A stretch of 64,000 nucleotides of DNA from an uncultured Clostridia bacterium (GTDB lineage: Bacteria > Bacillota > Clostridia > UBA1381). Shown here one piece after another: positions 1 through 7,958 of this stretch (the first letter of the stretch is position 1; each line of letters opens with the position of its first letter). Under the pieces are notes generated by a model. That model searched no databases. It saw only the letters and a list, made by a program, of their open reading frames with translations, and had not been told where the DNA came from. The position numbers were made by a program, and so were the translations under genes. The stretch covers positions 1 through 64,000 of the forward strand of contig CAKSQL010000003.1 in the NCBI GenBank assembly GCA_934486735.1. The letters are read 5' to 3'.

Positions 1-280
1 TATGCTTCACAAAGTGCTTAAAATCAAGGATTTCTACATATTTCGGTTTTGTAGCAACACTATAGTCTCCACATGGGACGACTACGCAATTATGTCGATG
101 GTGGAGAGCGGCTTGGGAATAAGTATTCTGCCCGGGCTTATTTTAAAAAGAATCCCGTATCGGGTGATGATACGGGATTTGGATATTCCTGCGTATCGGA
201 ATATCGGAATCGCGGTCAGGAGCAAAAGGAGCATGTCGCTCGCCGTCCGCAAATTTATGGAGTATCTGGAGTATAGGTAG
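1..280 (+). CDS. LysR-type regulator, C-terminal fragment cut by window edge
   Basis: Only the last ~92 residues lie in the window; the reading frame is open to the left edge, so the gene starts upstream. The visible part fits the end of a LysR effector-binding domain: a segment reading VESGLGISILPGL, followed by a strand and a final amphipathic helix (VRKFMEYLEYR). In this family that domain binds a small effector and controls DNA binding by the missing N-terminal winged helix. Its stop (TAG, 278-280) lies inside the convergent recombinase gene, giving a 26-bp tail-to-tail overlap. The DNA-binding domain and target are not visible, so nothing can be said about its regulon. Confidence 0.75.
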   Translation, partial: MLHKVLKIKDFYIFRFCSNTIVSTWDDYAIMSMVESGLGISILPGLILKRIPYRVMIRDLDIPAYRNIGIAVRSKRSMSLAVRKFMEYLEYR

Positions 281-1391
281 AGCCGTCCGTTTCGGGCGCG
301 TTGTAGACCTCTAAGTTCTGCATGATTTCGCGTCTTGCCTGCGCACTGTACTGAGCATAGTAACGGTGCGTGACTTCGATATTTTTGTGCCCCATAAGCT
401 CCGCAACCATTTTTATGTCCACTCCGTCCTCCAAAAGACGGCAGGCAAAGGTTCGTCTGAGCGCGTGGGGACGTGTCTTGTCCGGGTGCGTTATCCCGGC
501 GGCAAGACAGTAATTTTTCAATGTTTTTTCTATGCCGCTTATGCTTATTCTGCCGCCGCTGCGGTTCAAAAAAAGCGGTCCTGCCGTTCGCTCGGGTTCG
601 AGAGCGTTCCGCTCATCCGGCGTCATGTCGTCAAGCTCTTCCGGCTCTTTGCCGCAGAGATAGGCAAAAAGTGCGTTTTCCACCTGGAGCGGCATGAAAA
701 TTTCCTGCTCGTCGCCGCCCTTTCGCTTTACAATAAAGGATTGAGTGTTGAAATCTATGTCCTCAACATTTAAGTTTGCCAGCTCGCTCACACGCACGCC
801 TGTGCCGAGATAGGCAGTGAACATAGCAATATCGCGCGAACGGCGTCTTGTATATTCAGCCAGATTCCTGCCCGAATAATAATTTTTGCCGTTGAAAATC
901 ACATCGATAAGCGAGATTGTCTCTTGCGTTGTGAGCGGCTTTTTTATTTGTTGATGCAGCTTCATGAAATCAATTTTATCAGTGATATTTTGGTCGATTT
1001 GGTCGGTTTTGTAAAGATATATAAAGAGCCCGCGCACTGCCGATAGCTTGCGGTTCACACCGTATGCCGAGTTTTTGCACACGCGTTTTATAACCCTGCC
1101 GGACACCGACAGCGACTCGGTCGTGTACTCCTTTAAATAGCTCTTGAAATGAATAAGGTCGGTGACCTTAAGCGAGTTTATATCGGATATCATCACCTTC
1201 GACGGGGAATATTTCTCGGGCAAAACCTCGCTGCAAAGATAGTTAAAAAACACTCTTATATCGATGCTGTACCCGATTTGGGTATTTATGCTCTCGCCGC
1301 TGTAATATTCAAGTATGTATTCGGACACAAAATCCGGAAGCTCTTTTAAATAGCTTTTTAAGCATTTGTTTGTGTTTTTCAAAATTTTCAC
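255..1391 (-). CDS. Tyrosine recombinase (XerC/XerD/XerS-like integrase family)
   Basis: Site-specific DNA recombinase. The N-terminal ~110 residues fit a SAM-like core-binding domain; the C-terminal half carries the catalytic set: Arg in GTGVRVSEL near residue 198, HALRR near 308, GHKNIEVTHRYY near 333-345 with the nucleophilic Tyr. At ~378 residues it is longer than XerC/XerD (~300) and closer to XerS or phage-type enzymes. No phage, relaxase or excisionase gene is adjacent, so a chromosomal or domesticated role is plausible. An upstream TTG at 1415 is unlikely as start because it overlaps the -10 box (1407-1412); GTG 1391 follows an AGAAAGG, and TTG 1382 is an alternative. The 3' end overlaps the LysR gene by 26 bp. 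Confidence 0.85.
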   Translation of the reverse strand: MKILKNTNKCLKSYLKELPDFVSEYILEYYSGESINTQIGYSIDIRVFFNYLCSEVLPEKYSPSKVMISDINSLKVTDLIHFKSYLKEYTTESLSVSGRVIKRVCKNSAYGVNRKLSAVRGLFIYLYKTDQIDQNITDKIDFMKLHQQIKKPLTTQETISLIDVIFNGKNYYSGRNLAEYTRRRSRDIAMFTAYLGTGVRVSELANLNVEDIDFNTQSFIVKRKGGDEQEIFMPLQVENALFAYLCGKEPEELDDMTPDERNALEPERTAGPLFLNRSGGRISISGIEKTLKNYCLAAGITHPDKTRPHALRRTFACRLLEDGVDIKMVAELMGHKNIEVTHRYYAQYSAQARREIMQNLEVYNAPETDGSTYTPDTP

Positions 1392-1406
1392 ACGCCTTTC
1401 TTCTAT

Positions 1407-1435
1407 ATTATACAATATTAAAAATTTAAAGTCAA
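1407..1435 (-). promoter_or_regulatory. Sigma-A promoter of the recombinase gene
   Basis: On the minus strand TTGACT (1430-1435) and TATAAT (1407-1412) are separated by 17 bp. The predicted transcription start near 1400 leaves a very short leader before the GTG/TTG starts at 1391/1382. Confidence 0.65.
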
Positions 1436-1531
1436 TAAAATTTATGACGAAAAAAAAGCGGATAAAATTTTATCGATGTGCAAATAATAGGATTACAAAA
1501 ACATTTTGTTTATAAGAAAGGATTGACTGAC

Positions 1532-2071
1532 ATGAAAGCTACAGGAATAGTCAGACGAATAGATGATCTCGGCAGAGTTGTTATACCAAAGGAAATAAGA
1601 AGAACAATGCGAATCCGCGAGGGTGATCCGCTGGAGATTTTCACAGAGAAGGACGGCGAGGTTATATTCAAAAAGTATTCGCCGATCGGCGAGCTGGGTG
1701 ATTTCGCGGTGACATATGTCGAAACGCTTGCCAAAACCACAGGCAAGGGCGCATGCATAACCGACCGCGATAACGTGATTGCCGTTTCGGGCCTGCCCAA
1801 AAAGGAACTTATCGAAAAGAAAGTAAGCCCTGACCTTGACAACGTGATGAGCGAAAAGACTTCGTTTAAGTCGCAGGGGTTCGACTCGGGAATTTCAATT
1901 GCCGAGGGCGTGGACAAGTACAATGCCGGAATCGTTGTTCCGATTGTGTCGGAGGGCGACGCTATCGGCTCGGTGATTTTTGTTATGAAGGACGGCGAAG
2001 AGCCGGGCGAAATCGAGACCAAGCTTGCCGAATCGGCAGCGGGATTTTTGGGAAGGCATATGGAAGGCTGA
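1532..2071 (+). CDS. spoVT: Stage V sporulation protein T (SpoVT), AbrB-family regulator
   Basis: Transcription factor of late forespore development; in Bacillus it modulates sigma-G-dependent genes and so spore coat, germination and resistance. The first ~50 residues are the swapped-hairpin AbrB domain (GIVRRIDDLGRVVIPKEIRR), the remainder fits the GAF-like effector domain. At 179 residues it matches the known SpoVT length (178) almost exactly, which separates it from AbrB itself (~95 residues). Start chosen at ATG 1532 behind AGAAAGGA (1514-1521); an earlier in-frame start at 1478 has no ribosome site. It is followed by a hairpin terminator inside a dispersed repeat. Its presence supports an endospore-forming host. 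Confidence 0.93.
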   Translation: MKATGIVRRIDDLGRVVIPKEIRRTMRIREGDPLEIFTEKDGEVIFKKYSPIGELGDFAVTYVETLAKTTGKGACITDRDNVIAVSGLPKKELIEKKVSPDLDNVMSEKTSFKSQGFDSGISIAEGVDKYNAGIVVPIVSEGDAIGSVIFVMKDGEEPGEIETKLAESAAGFLGRHMEG

Positions 2072-2116
2072 GATATCCCGGGGTTGTAAAAAAAGGTACA
2101 GACCGTTCGAGGGAAG

Positions 2117-2204
2117 TTGCTTAAAAAGACAGAACTTTAGGTAGAAATTCGCGAAACTGCGGATTTCTATCTGTTTTTTGCCCTTGAACTGCAATCTTTT
2201 TTTA
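2117..2204 (+). repeat. Dispersed ~86-bp hairpin repeat, copy A
   Basis: Begins TTGCTTAAAAAG, contains a 13-bp stem-loop, continues TCTATCTGTTTTTT and ends near TTGAACTGCA plus a T-run. A second copy lies at 39455-39540 on the minus strand, similar over almost the whole length apart from about 20 substitutions and a few 1-base gaps. In the stem at least one base pair changes from A-T to C-G between copies, so the structure is kept while the sequence drifts. Both copies sit just downstream of a gene and point the same way relative to it. Confidence 0.75.
2140..2179 (+). terminator. Rho-independent terminator after spoVT
   Basis: Stem arms 2140-2152 and 2159-2171 (core TAGAAATTCGC / GCGGATTTCTA with one G-U pair), loop GAAACT, then six T at 2174-2179. 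It lies within repeat copy A. Confidence 0.75.
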
Positions 2205-2237
2205 AGCTCCATACATAATCGGATTGGGGAGAGGAAA

Positions 2238-3620
2238 ATGGAAAAAAAGTACGGACTGTTCACAGCGATATCCATGGTGGTGGGGATAGTTATCGGCAGC
2301 GGAGTGTTTTTTAAGTCGGAGGCGGTTCTGCGCGCGTGCGGCGGCGATATGAAAATCGGGATAATCGCATGGGCAGCAGTCGGCTTTATTATGCTTGTTT
2401 GCGCGCGCACCTTTGCGATTTTTGCGCGTAAGCACAAAAACGCGGTCGGGATTGTGGGATATGCCGAGTCTGCAATGGGCAGGGGGTACGGATTTTATGT
2501 CGGCTGGTTCATGATAATGATTTACTATCCGACCCTTGCGTCAACGCTTGCATGGCTGTCCGCACGCTACACCGGAGCGGTTTTCGGTTTTGATTCGGGC
2601 AGCGCGGAGTGCATGTCGCTTGCGTTTTTCTTTTTGTGTCTGTCTTATGCAATCAACGCGCTTTTTCCGCGCCTTGCAGGCAGACTTCAGGTGGTGACGA
2701 CCGCCGCAAAGCTGCTGCCGCTCATTCTCATGGCTGTGTTCGGAGTGGCTTTCGGGATAGCGAGCGGCAGGCTCGCGGATAATTTTGGCACATATCTTCC
2801 GGCAGAGGTGATATCTGAGCGAATATCGGGCTATATGCCGTCGAGTGCGCCGCTTTCGGCAGCGGTGGTTTCGGCTGCGTTTGCATACGAGGGTTGGATA
2901 ATCGCGCTTTCGATTAATTCCGAGCTGCATAATGCCGAAAAAAATCTTCCGCGCGCATTGATTGCAGGCTCGGTTCTTGTGGCGGCGGTGTATATTTTGT
3001 ACTATATCGGCATCGCCGGCGGTGCGGATAAACTCAGCCTGATGGCAGACGGAGAGCGGGGTGTGGCAGAGGCGTACAAAACGGTTTTCGGCAGCTTCGG
3101 AACGGCGCTTATGCTTTTTATCGTGATATCCTGTCTCGGCACGCTGAATGGACTGATGTTTGCCTGCACGCGCGGAATGTACGAGCTTTCCTCGCATGGC
3201 AGAGGATTTGATATTTTCTCGGAGTTGTCGGACAAAAACGATATGCCGCAAAGCTCCGCAGTGTTTGGGCTTTTCATTTCCGCCGCGTGGCTTTTGTACT
3301 ATTTTAATGCGAGGATTTCGCCGACGGGCGCGCTGCGCCGTTTCGGATTCGACTCCTCCGAACTGCCCATAATTTCGCTTTACGCAATGTATATTCCGAT
3401 ATTTTTCAAGCTGATTCGGGAGAAAAAATATATTCTGCTGCCGGCTTTGGCAATCGGCGGCTGTCTTTTTATGATTTACGCCGCAGCAATTTCGCACCGC
3501 CGCGAGCTTGTGTATTATCTGATTCTTTTTGCTGCCGTCATGCTGCTTGGCACAGCTGCAAGAAAAAGCGAACAAAAATTTGTGAAAAATGACGAAAAAA
3601 TGTTTGGTAAAAACTCTTGA
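2238..3620 (+). CDS. APC-superfamily amino-acid permease/exchanger
   Basis: Integral membrane transporter of about 460 residues with roughly 12 predicted membrane helices. The first helix carries the family signature GIVIGSGVFFKSE, the unwound substrate-binding stretch of APC transporters, most like the LAT/SteT (serine-threonine exchanger) branch. Substrate is probably an amino acid, but which one cannot be read from sequence. ATG 2238 is preceded by GGGGAGAGG; the longer frame from 2178 would run through the upstream T-run. The gene stands alone between spoVT and the LysM gene, and the -35 box of the next promoter overlaps its stop codon. Confidence 0.85.
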   Translation: MEKKYGLFTAISMVVGIVIGSGVFFKSEAVLRACGGDMKIGIIAWAAVGFIMLVCARTFAIFARKHKNAVGIVGYAESAMGRGYGFYVGWFMIMIYYPTLASTLAWLSARYTGAVFGFDSGSAECMSLAFFFLCLSYAINALFPRLAGRLQVVTTAAKLLPLILMAVFGVAFGIASGRLADNFGTYLPAEVISERISGYMPSSAPLSAAVVSAAFAYEGWIIALSINSELHNAEKNLPRALIAGSVLVAAVYILYYIGIAGGADKLSLMADGERGVAEAYKTVFGSFGTALMLFIVISCLGTLNGLMFACTRGMYELSSHGRGFDIFSELSDKNDMPQSSAVFGLFISAAWLLYYFNARISPTGALRRFGFDSSELPIISLYAMYIPIFFKLIREKKYILLPALAIGGCLFMIYAAAISHRRELVYYLILFAAVMLLGTAARKSEQKFVKNDEKMFGKNS

Positions 3621-3645
3621 CAACGAACAAATATTTTGGTATAAT
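3617..3645 (+). promoter_or_regulatory. Sigma-A promoter of LysM gene with candidate LexA box
   Basis: TTGACA (3617-3622), 17-bp spacer, TATAAT (3640-3645). The -35 overlaps the permease stop codon. Within the spacer, CGAACAAATATTTT (3624-3637) matches the Bacillus SOS consensus CGAACRNRYGTTYC at all defined positions but two. The promoter is strong; the operator is a hypothesis. Confidence 0.75.
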
Positions 3646-3689
3646 ATAAACATAAAAACAAACATAGATTCGTATGGAGGCGATTACAA

Positions 3690-3986
3690 ATGAAAAAGAG
3701 CAGAAAAAGAACGGTTATAGTAAATAAGAGAAGATTCACAGCGTTTTTGGCAGTGTTGCTTATTTTAAGCTGCTGCGGATTTTCATCGGTCAAAAGAAGT
3801 CTTGCACGGAATGCGACCGAGGTGATTTCGGTGTTTGTAACGCCGGGAGATACGCTCTGGAGCATTGCGGCGAGCAATAATCCGGGGAATAAGGATATAA
3901 GAAAAGTAGTGAACGGAATCAAGAAATATAACAAGCTCACCACCAATACAATACATGCGGGAGATGAGCTGTATATTCCTATGTAA
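3690..3986 (+). CDS. Small membrane-anchored LysM protein (YneA-like)
   Basis: 98 residues: a basic N-terminus, one membrane segment at about residues 16-34, and a single LysM domain at about 45-98 (VTPGDTLWSIA ... HAGDELYIPM). LysM binds the GlcNAc backbone of peptidoglycan. The architecture (short anchor plus one C-terminal LysM) is that of Bacillus YneA, the LexA-controlled cell-division inhibitor. A degenerate LexA-type box in its promoter agrees with that reading. No lexA lies nearby, so the YneA assignment rests on architecture and the promoter only; it could be another wall-binding protein. Start ATG 3690 follows TGGAGGCG. Confidence 0.75.
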   Translation: MKKSRKRTVIVNKRRFTAFLAVLLILSCCGFSSVKRSLARNATEVISVFVTPGDTLWSIAASNNPGNKDIRKVVNGIKKYNKLTTNTIHAGDELYIPM

Positions 3987-4021
3987 CGGTGTCCGACGCC
4001 GAAAAAAGAGCATAAAATCCT

Positions 4022-4804
4022 TTATCCTCTGTATTTTGACGGCGGCAAACCCGTCAGCTTTTTAAAGACGGCAGAAAAATAATATACGTTCTCGAATCCG
4101 CACATTTCGGCAATTTCACTGACAGAATAACGTCTTGAGATAAGAAGTTCCTTTGCGTAGCCGATGCGCATTGCTGTAACCAGCCTTGCCGGGGACATAT
4201 TATAGGTTTTTTTGAAAATTTCACTGAAATATGTGTATTCGAGTTCTGTTGTGCGGCAAAGTTCACGATAATCAAATTTTGGCAGACGGTAATTTTTCAA
4301 AATATAGTCGTATGCTTTTTGCATGCGTTCCTTCTGCGGATTTGATATGTATCTTTGCTGCATTTGTTTTATTGAGCAGATTATATCATAAAAAATCGTC
4401 ATGGAGGCGGTGTAGTAGCCCGGGCGCTTTCTGTGCCAAATTCCGAAAAGCTTTAAAAATTTATCCTCAAGAGACTTGTTGTTGTAAAGTCCCATCGGAA
4501 TCGGCGGTAGAGGAGAATTGCTGTCAAAGTAGATATCTATGCATTTGTTTGTTCCCGGAGCACTTTTTACGATGTATTTCCCTTTCGATTGACCTTTTGG
4601 CATAAAGCGCAGCGAGCCGGGACAGTCGCGCATGGTTACTCCGCCGACGGTGGTTTTGTTTTCGCCGGAGATGAAGTATACAAGCTCGTACGAATAAAAA
4701 TATGTCCCGAATTCACGCATGTTCGGCTCTGAGTTGTTGCGCTCATATTTTTCAACCGAATATATTTTTGTTATGTTTATTTCTTCATTTGAAAAAAGCT
4801 CCAC
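4022..4804 (-). CDS. AraC-family regulator divergent from GRE1
   Basis: 260 residues. The N-terminal ~150 fit a cupin-type sensor (hydrophobic beta strands, GGVTMRDCPGSLRFMPKG). The C-terminal ~100 are the double helix-turn-helix of AraC/XylS: FSEIFKKTYNMSPARLV and, for the second helix pair, SVSEIAEMCGFENVYYFSAVFKK ending PSKYRG. It is transcribed away from the GRE1 operon across a 171-bp intergenic region, the usual position of an activator of its neighbour. Tandem 11-bp repeats just upstream of it (4828-4849) could be an operator. Inferred role: substrate-dependent induction of the GRE1 locus. Confidence 0.88.
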   Translation of the reverse strand: MELFSNEEINITKIYSVEKYERNNSEPNMREFGTYFYSYELVYFISGENKTTVGGVTMRDCPGSLRFMPKGQSKGKYIVKSAPGTNKCIDIYFDSNSPLPPIPMGLYNNKSLEDKFLKLFGIWHRKRPGYYTASMTIFYDIICSIKQMQQRYISNPQKERMQKAYDYILKNYRLPKFDYRELCRTTELEYTYFSEIFKKTYNMSPARLVTAMRIGYAKELLISRRYSVSEIAEMCGFENVYYFSAVFKKLTGLPPSKYRG

Positions 4805-4827
4805 AAATATTCATCTCTCTTTAATTT

Positions 4828-4849
4828 CAGTATATCATCAGTATATCAT
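4828..4849. repeat. Tandem 11-bp repeat upstream of AraC gene
   Basis: CAGTATATCAT occurs twice head to tail (4828-4838 and 4839-4849), 24 bp before the AraC start. On the minus strand it contributes two TATACT-like -10 motifs. Direct repeats of about one helical turn are typical AraC binding sites. Confidence 0.55.
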
Positions 4850-4909
4850 ATGAATTGTTTTTTTGCAATAAAATAACCGAAATAAATTATAAAAAAAGAA
4901 TATTTTGTA

Positions 4910-4937
4910 TTTACATTTCCTTTATGTCTGATATAAT
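4910..4937 (+). promoter_or_regulatory. Promoter of the GRE1 operon
   Basis: TTTACA (4910-4915), 16-bp spacer, TATAAT (4932-4937), 38 bp before the GRE1 start. A good -10 with a slightly weak -35 is consistent with an activator-assisted promoter. Confidence 0.6.
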
Positions 4938-4975
4938 GGCAGTATAAATTTATATAAAGAAATGGAGAAGTTACA

Positions 4976-7111
4976 ATGAATGAAAGAATAGAAAAACTGA
5001 CAAGACTTACATTGGACGGGAAGATGCTGCCCGAGTTTACAAAGACAGAGTTTGACAGAAAGGATATGTTTCTTTCAAAGCATCAAATGCATGCAAAAAG
5101 AATATATGAGTACATGATGAATCAAAAGCCGGTGATTACCGAGTATCAGACAATGACCGGACTTTTGAGATTTGACGAAAATGCACCGTTCAGTGGTGAT
5201 TTTATGCATGCCGGCGGCTTGTGGCACACGCATTTGGCGGTTGATGAATTTTATTGTAAGCCGATAGAAAATCTCTCGACATTCGAATGGCTTCATGCAA
5301 CGGCCGATTTCGGAAAAATAATTCGAATCGGAATAAAGGGTCTCAAGGAAAAAATCGCCGAGTCGAAAAAAGTGTATGCAGGAGACCGAGAAAAGCAAAG
5401 CTTTTTGGATGCGCTCAATACAGTGGCAGACTCTATGATTTCGTGGGCGCACAAATGCTCGGACGAGGCTGCGGCATTTGCGGAAAATGTTAAAAATCCC
5501 GAGTATAAAAATAATTTAAAAATACTGTCCGAGACATTAAAAAGAGTTCCGGAACATCCTGCCGAAAGCTTTTACGAGGCGGTTTTGTCGATTTATCTGC
5601 TTTTCGGATACGAGCCGGACAGTGTCGGAACTTTGGACAGGCATCTTTATGATTTTTATAAAAAGGACATTGATGACGGAAAACTGACAAGAGACGGTGC
5701 AAAGGAAATTTTGCAGGAATTGTTTTTGATGCTTCAGGCGAACACACCGAAATATTCCGAATATTTCACTCGCGGCGGCGAATCTCACTTTTGTGTCGGC
5801 GGATATGACAAGAACGGGAATGATGTCTTTAACGATTTTTCTATGCTGATTTTGGAATCAATGTATGAGCTGCCGACCTATATTCCACAGATTTCGCTGC
5901 GCTGGACACCTAAATTGCCGTATGATATTTTTGAAAGAGTACTTAAAATGTCAGTAAACGATCCAAATAACAGAATTGCTTTTATTAATGATGATATAAA
6001 GATTCGCGCCGCGACCCGCATTGCAAATATTCCGTTTGAAAAAGCGTGCGGATATTCATCGGTAGGCTGCAATGAGGTTGCATATCCCGGTGGATTTTTC
6101 GCAGGAACAACAAATGCAAATATACTGCGTTCGATGGAAAATACCATATATAATCGGAAAAGTGAGATTTTGGTTGCGGATACGTGGGAGAAATTCTTTG
6201 AGATTTATAAATCGGAGCTTTTACGCGATATTGATTTGATTATAAAATATGATAATGATCTCATGCGTGTGAGGGCGAGGGATACAAGCTACGTCACATC
6301 TTTGCTGTTTACCGACTGTATCGATAACGCTGATTCGTTTACAAGAGGAGCATGCAAATATGTTGTGTCCGGTGCGGGACTTATCGGCATTGCAAATGTG
6401 ATAGATTCACTTACGGTAATCAAACAATTTGTATATGACGAAAAGCTTGTTACAATGCAGGAATTGATAGATGCGCTTGAAAATAATTGGCAGGAATATG
6501 AAGATTTGCATATGCTGATTGCGAAAAAAGGGAGATTTTTCGGCAACGATGACGAGACGTCAAATTACATCGCAAAGCTGTTTTGCGATACTCTCTACGA
6601 TATGACAAAGGATAAAACCTCAGAATTGGGATATCATCTGTTGTTCGGAAATTTGCAGGGGTATCGGCCGCATCACAAGTTTTTCGGAGAGAAGACCCGA
6701 GCAACGCCGGATGGCAGGCATGACGGAGAAATATTAAAGTTCGGAATCGGGCAGAGCGGAGCGTACGACCGCGAGGGACTGGCGGCACTTTTGAATTCTG
6801 TTGCAAAATGCGATGAGAACAGCATAATATCCGGCGGCTCGAGTGTGACAAATGTATATCTTGATGAGCAGTTAGTAAAAAAAGAGGAGCATTTTCCAAA
6901 GACTGCAAAGCTTTTTGAGACATATTTCAAAAACGGAGGTTCACAGTTTCAGCTGAATTATGTATCTCAGGAGGATTTAAAAAAAGCGAAAATCAAACCT
7001 GAAGATTATAAAAACTTAAGAGTAAGAGTGTCGGGATTTTCAGATTATTTCGTAAATCTGTCTGATTCAATACAAGATGATGTAATAAAAAGAACGGTTA
7101 AAACAAAATAA
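4976..7111 (+). CDS. Glycyl radical enzyme 1 (PFL-like superfamily, CNE type)
   Basis: 711 residues. The C-terminus holds the glycyl radical loop RVSGFSDYF with the radical Gly at residue 687, 24 residues from the end as in other GREs. The thiyl-radical Cys is residue 365 in VGCNEVAYPG. One Cys followed by x-Glu (C-N-E) is the pattern of dehydratase, decarboxylase and C-N/C-S lyase GREs, where the Glu acts as base; pyruvate formate-lyase has Cys-Cys. It is shorter than choline, glycerol or propanediol GREs (~790-850 residues), and I do not recognise it as a characterised type. No microcompartment targeting tail is seen. ATG 4976 follows GGAGAAG. It heads an operon with its activase; GRE2 at 9166 is a paralogue with the same N-terminal pattern. 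Confidence 0.88.
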   Translation: MNERIEKLTRLTLDGKMLPEFTKTEFDRKDMFLSKHQMHAKRIYEYMMNQKPVITEYQTMTGLLRFDENAPFSGDFMHAGGLWHTHLAVDEFYCKPIENLSTFEWLHATADFGKIIRIGIKGLKEKIAESKKVYAGDREKQSFLDALNTVADSMISWAHKCSDEAAAFAENVKNPEYKNNLKILSETLKRVPEHPAESFYEAVLSIYLLFGYEPDSVGTLDRHLYDFYKKDIDDGKLTRDGAKEILQELFLMLQANTPKYSEYFTRGGESHFCVGGYDKNGNDVFNDFSMLILESMYELPTYIPQISLRWTPKLPYDIFERVLKMSVNDPNNRIAFINDDIKIRAATRIANIPFEKACGYSSVGCNEVAYPGGFFAGTTNANILRSMENTIYNRKSEILVADTWEKFFEIYKSELLRDIDLIIKYDNDLMRVRARDTSYVTSLLFTDCIDNADSFTRGACKYVVSGAGLIGIANVIDSLTVIKQFVYDEKLVTMQELIDALENNWQEYEDLHMLIAKKGRFFGNDDETSNYIAKLFCDTLYDMTKDKTSELGYHLLFGNLQGYRPHHKFFGEKTRATPDGRHDGEILKFGIGQSGAYDREGLAALLNSVAKCDENSIISGGSSVTNVYLDEQLVKKEEHFPKTAKLFETYFKNGGSQFQLNYVSQEDLKKAKIKPEDYKNLRVRVSGFSDYFVNLSDSIQDDVIKRTVKTK

Positions 7112-7124
7112 TCGGAGGAAAAAA

Positions 7125-7958
7125 ATGAAAGCAATAATTTTTGATATACAAAGAAATTCTTTTGTTGACGGCCCGGGCATAAGAACGACGGTTTTTTTCA
7201 AGGGATGTAATTTAAAATGCCGATGGTGTCACAATCCGGAAAGCCAATCGCCGAAAAGGCAGATGATGGTTTATAAAAATAAATGCATCGGCTGCGGCAG
7301 GTGTGCGGAGGTTTGTCCGAACAAACTCAAAAGCTGCGATTTTTGCGGCAGATGCGAAATTTACTGTCCGGCGGATGCAAGAAAGGTTTGCGGCATAGAG
7401 TATTCTGTCGACGAGGTGCTGTGTGAGATTGAAAAGGATAGAGCATTTTATGATAATTCGGGCGGCGGTGCGACTTTTTCGGGCGGCGAATGTATGTTGC
7501 AGCTTGATTTTTTATGCGAAATACTTAAAAAGTGCAAAGAAAACGGTATACATACTGCGGTGGATACTGCAGGCAATGTGCCATGGGAAAGCTTTGAGCG
7601 GATATTGCCCTGCACCGATTTATTTTTGTACGATGTTAAAGCGGTGTCCGATGATTTGCACAAGAGCGGAACGGGCGTATCAAATAAGCTGATTTTGGAA
7701 AATTTGAAAAAGCTGTCCCGATGTGCGGATATTATTGTAAGAATCCCGGTGATAGGCGGATATAACGACAACAGAGAGGAAATGAAGAAAGCGGCGGAGT
7801 TTTTGCACGGACTCAGAATAAAAAAAGTCGAGCTTTTGCCATACCATGCCATGGGTGAGAACAAATATGACGCTATAGGAATGAAATGTGAAAAATTTCA
7901 TGTCCCCGGTAATGTGGAGGATTTAAAAAAATTATTTGGGAGTGAAGAAAATGTTTGA
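7125..7958 (+). CDS. Glycyl radical enzyme activase (radical SAM)
   Basis: 277 residues. The radical SAM cluster motif is C28-x3-C32-x2-C35 (CNLKCRWC). It is followed by an inserted ferredoxin-like segment with two four-Cys sets (C54, C57, C60, C64 and C71, C74, C77, C81), as in activases of CutC- and glycerol dehydratase-type GREs and unlike the shorter PFL activase. It reductively cleaves S-adenosylmethionine and abstracts H from the Gly of its partner. It begins 13 bp after GRE1 with a GGAGG site, so GRE1 is the direct partner; GRE2 two genes on is a likely second client. The next gene overlaps its end by 8 bp. Confidence 0.93.
   Translation: MKAIIFDIQRNSFVDGPGIRTTVFFKGCNLKCRWCHNPESQSPKRQMMVYKNKCIGCGRCAEVCPNKLKSCDFCGRCEIYCPADARKVCGIEYSVDEVLCEIEKDRAFYDNSGGGATFSGGECMLQLDFLCEILKKCKENGIHTAVDTAGNVPWESFERILPCTDLFLYDVKAVSDDLHKSGTGVSNKLILENLKKLSRCADIIVRIPVIGGYNDNREEMKKAAEFLHGLRIKKVELLPYHAMGENKYDAIGMKCEKFHVPGNVEDLKKLFGSEENV

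Noticed and set aside
255..1391. Integrated phage or ICE
   Set aside because: Only a single recombinase gene is present; no relaxase, structural phage genes or clear attachment repeats surround it.
2541..3665. 374-codon open frame antisense to the permease
   Set aside because: Shadow frame; composition (Arg/His/Cys-rich) is unlike a real protein, and the permease frame is clear.
4976..7111. Calling GRE1/GRE2 pyruvate formate-lyase
   Set aside because: The active site has a single Cys in GCNE rather than the adjacent Cys-Cys of PFL, and the operon carries the activase type with extra ferredoxin-like clusters.
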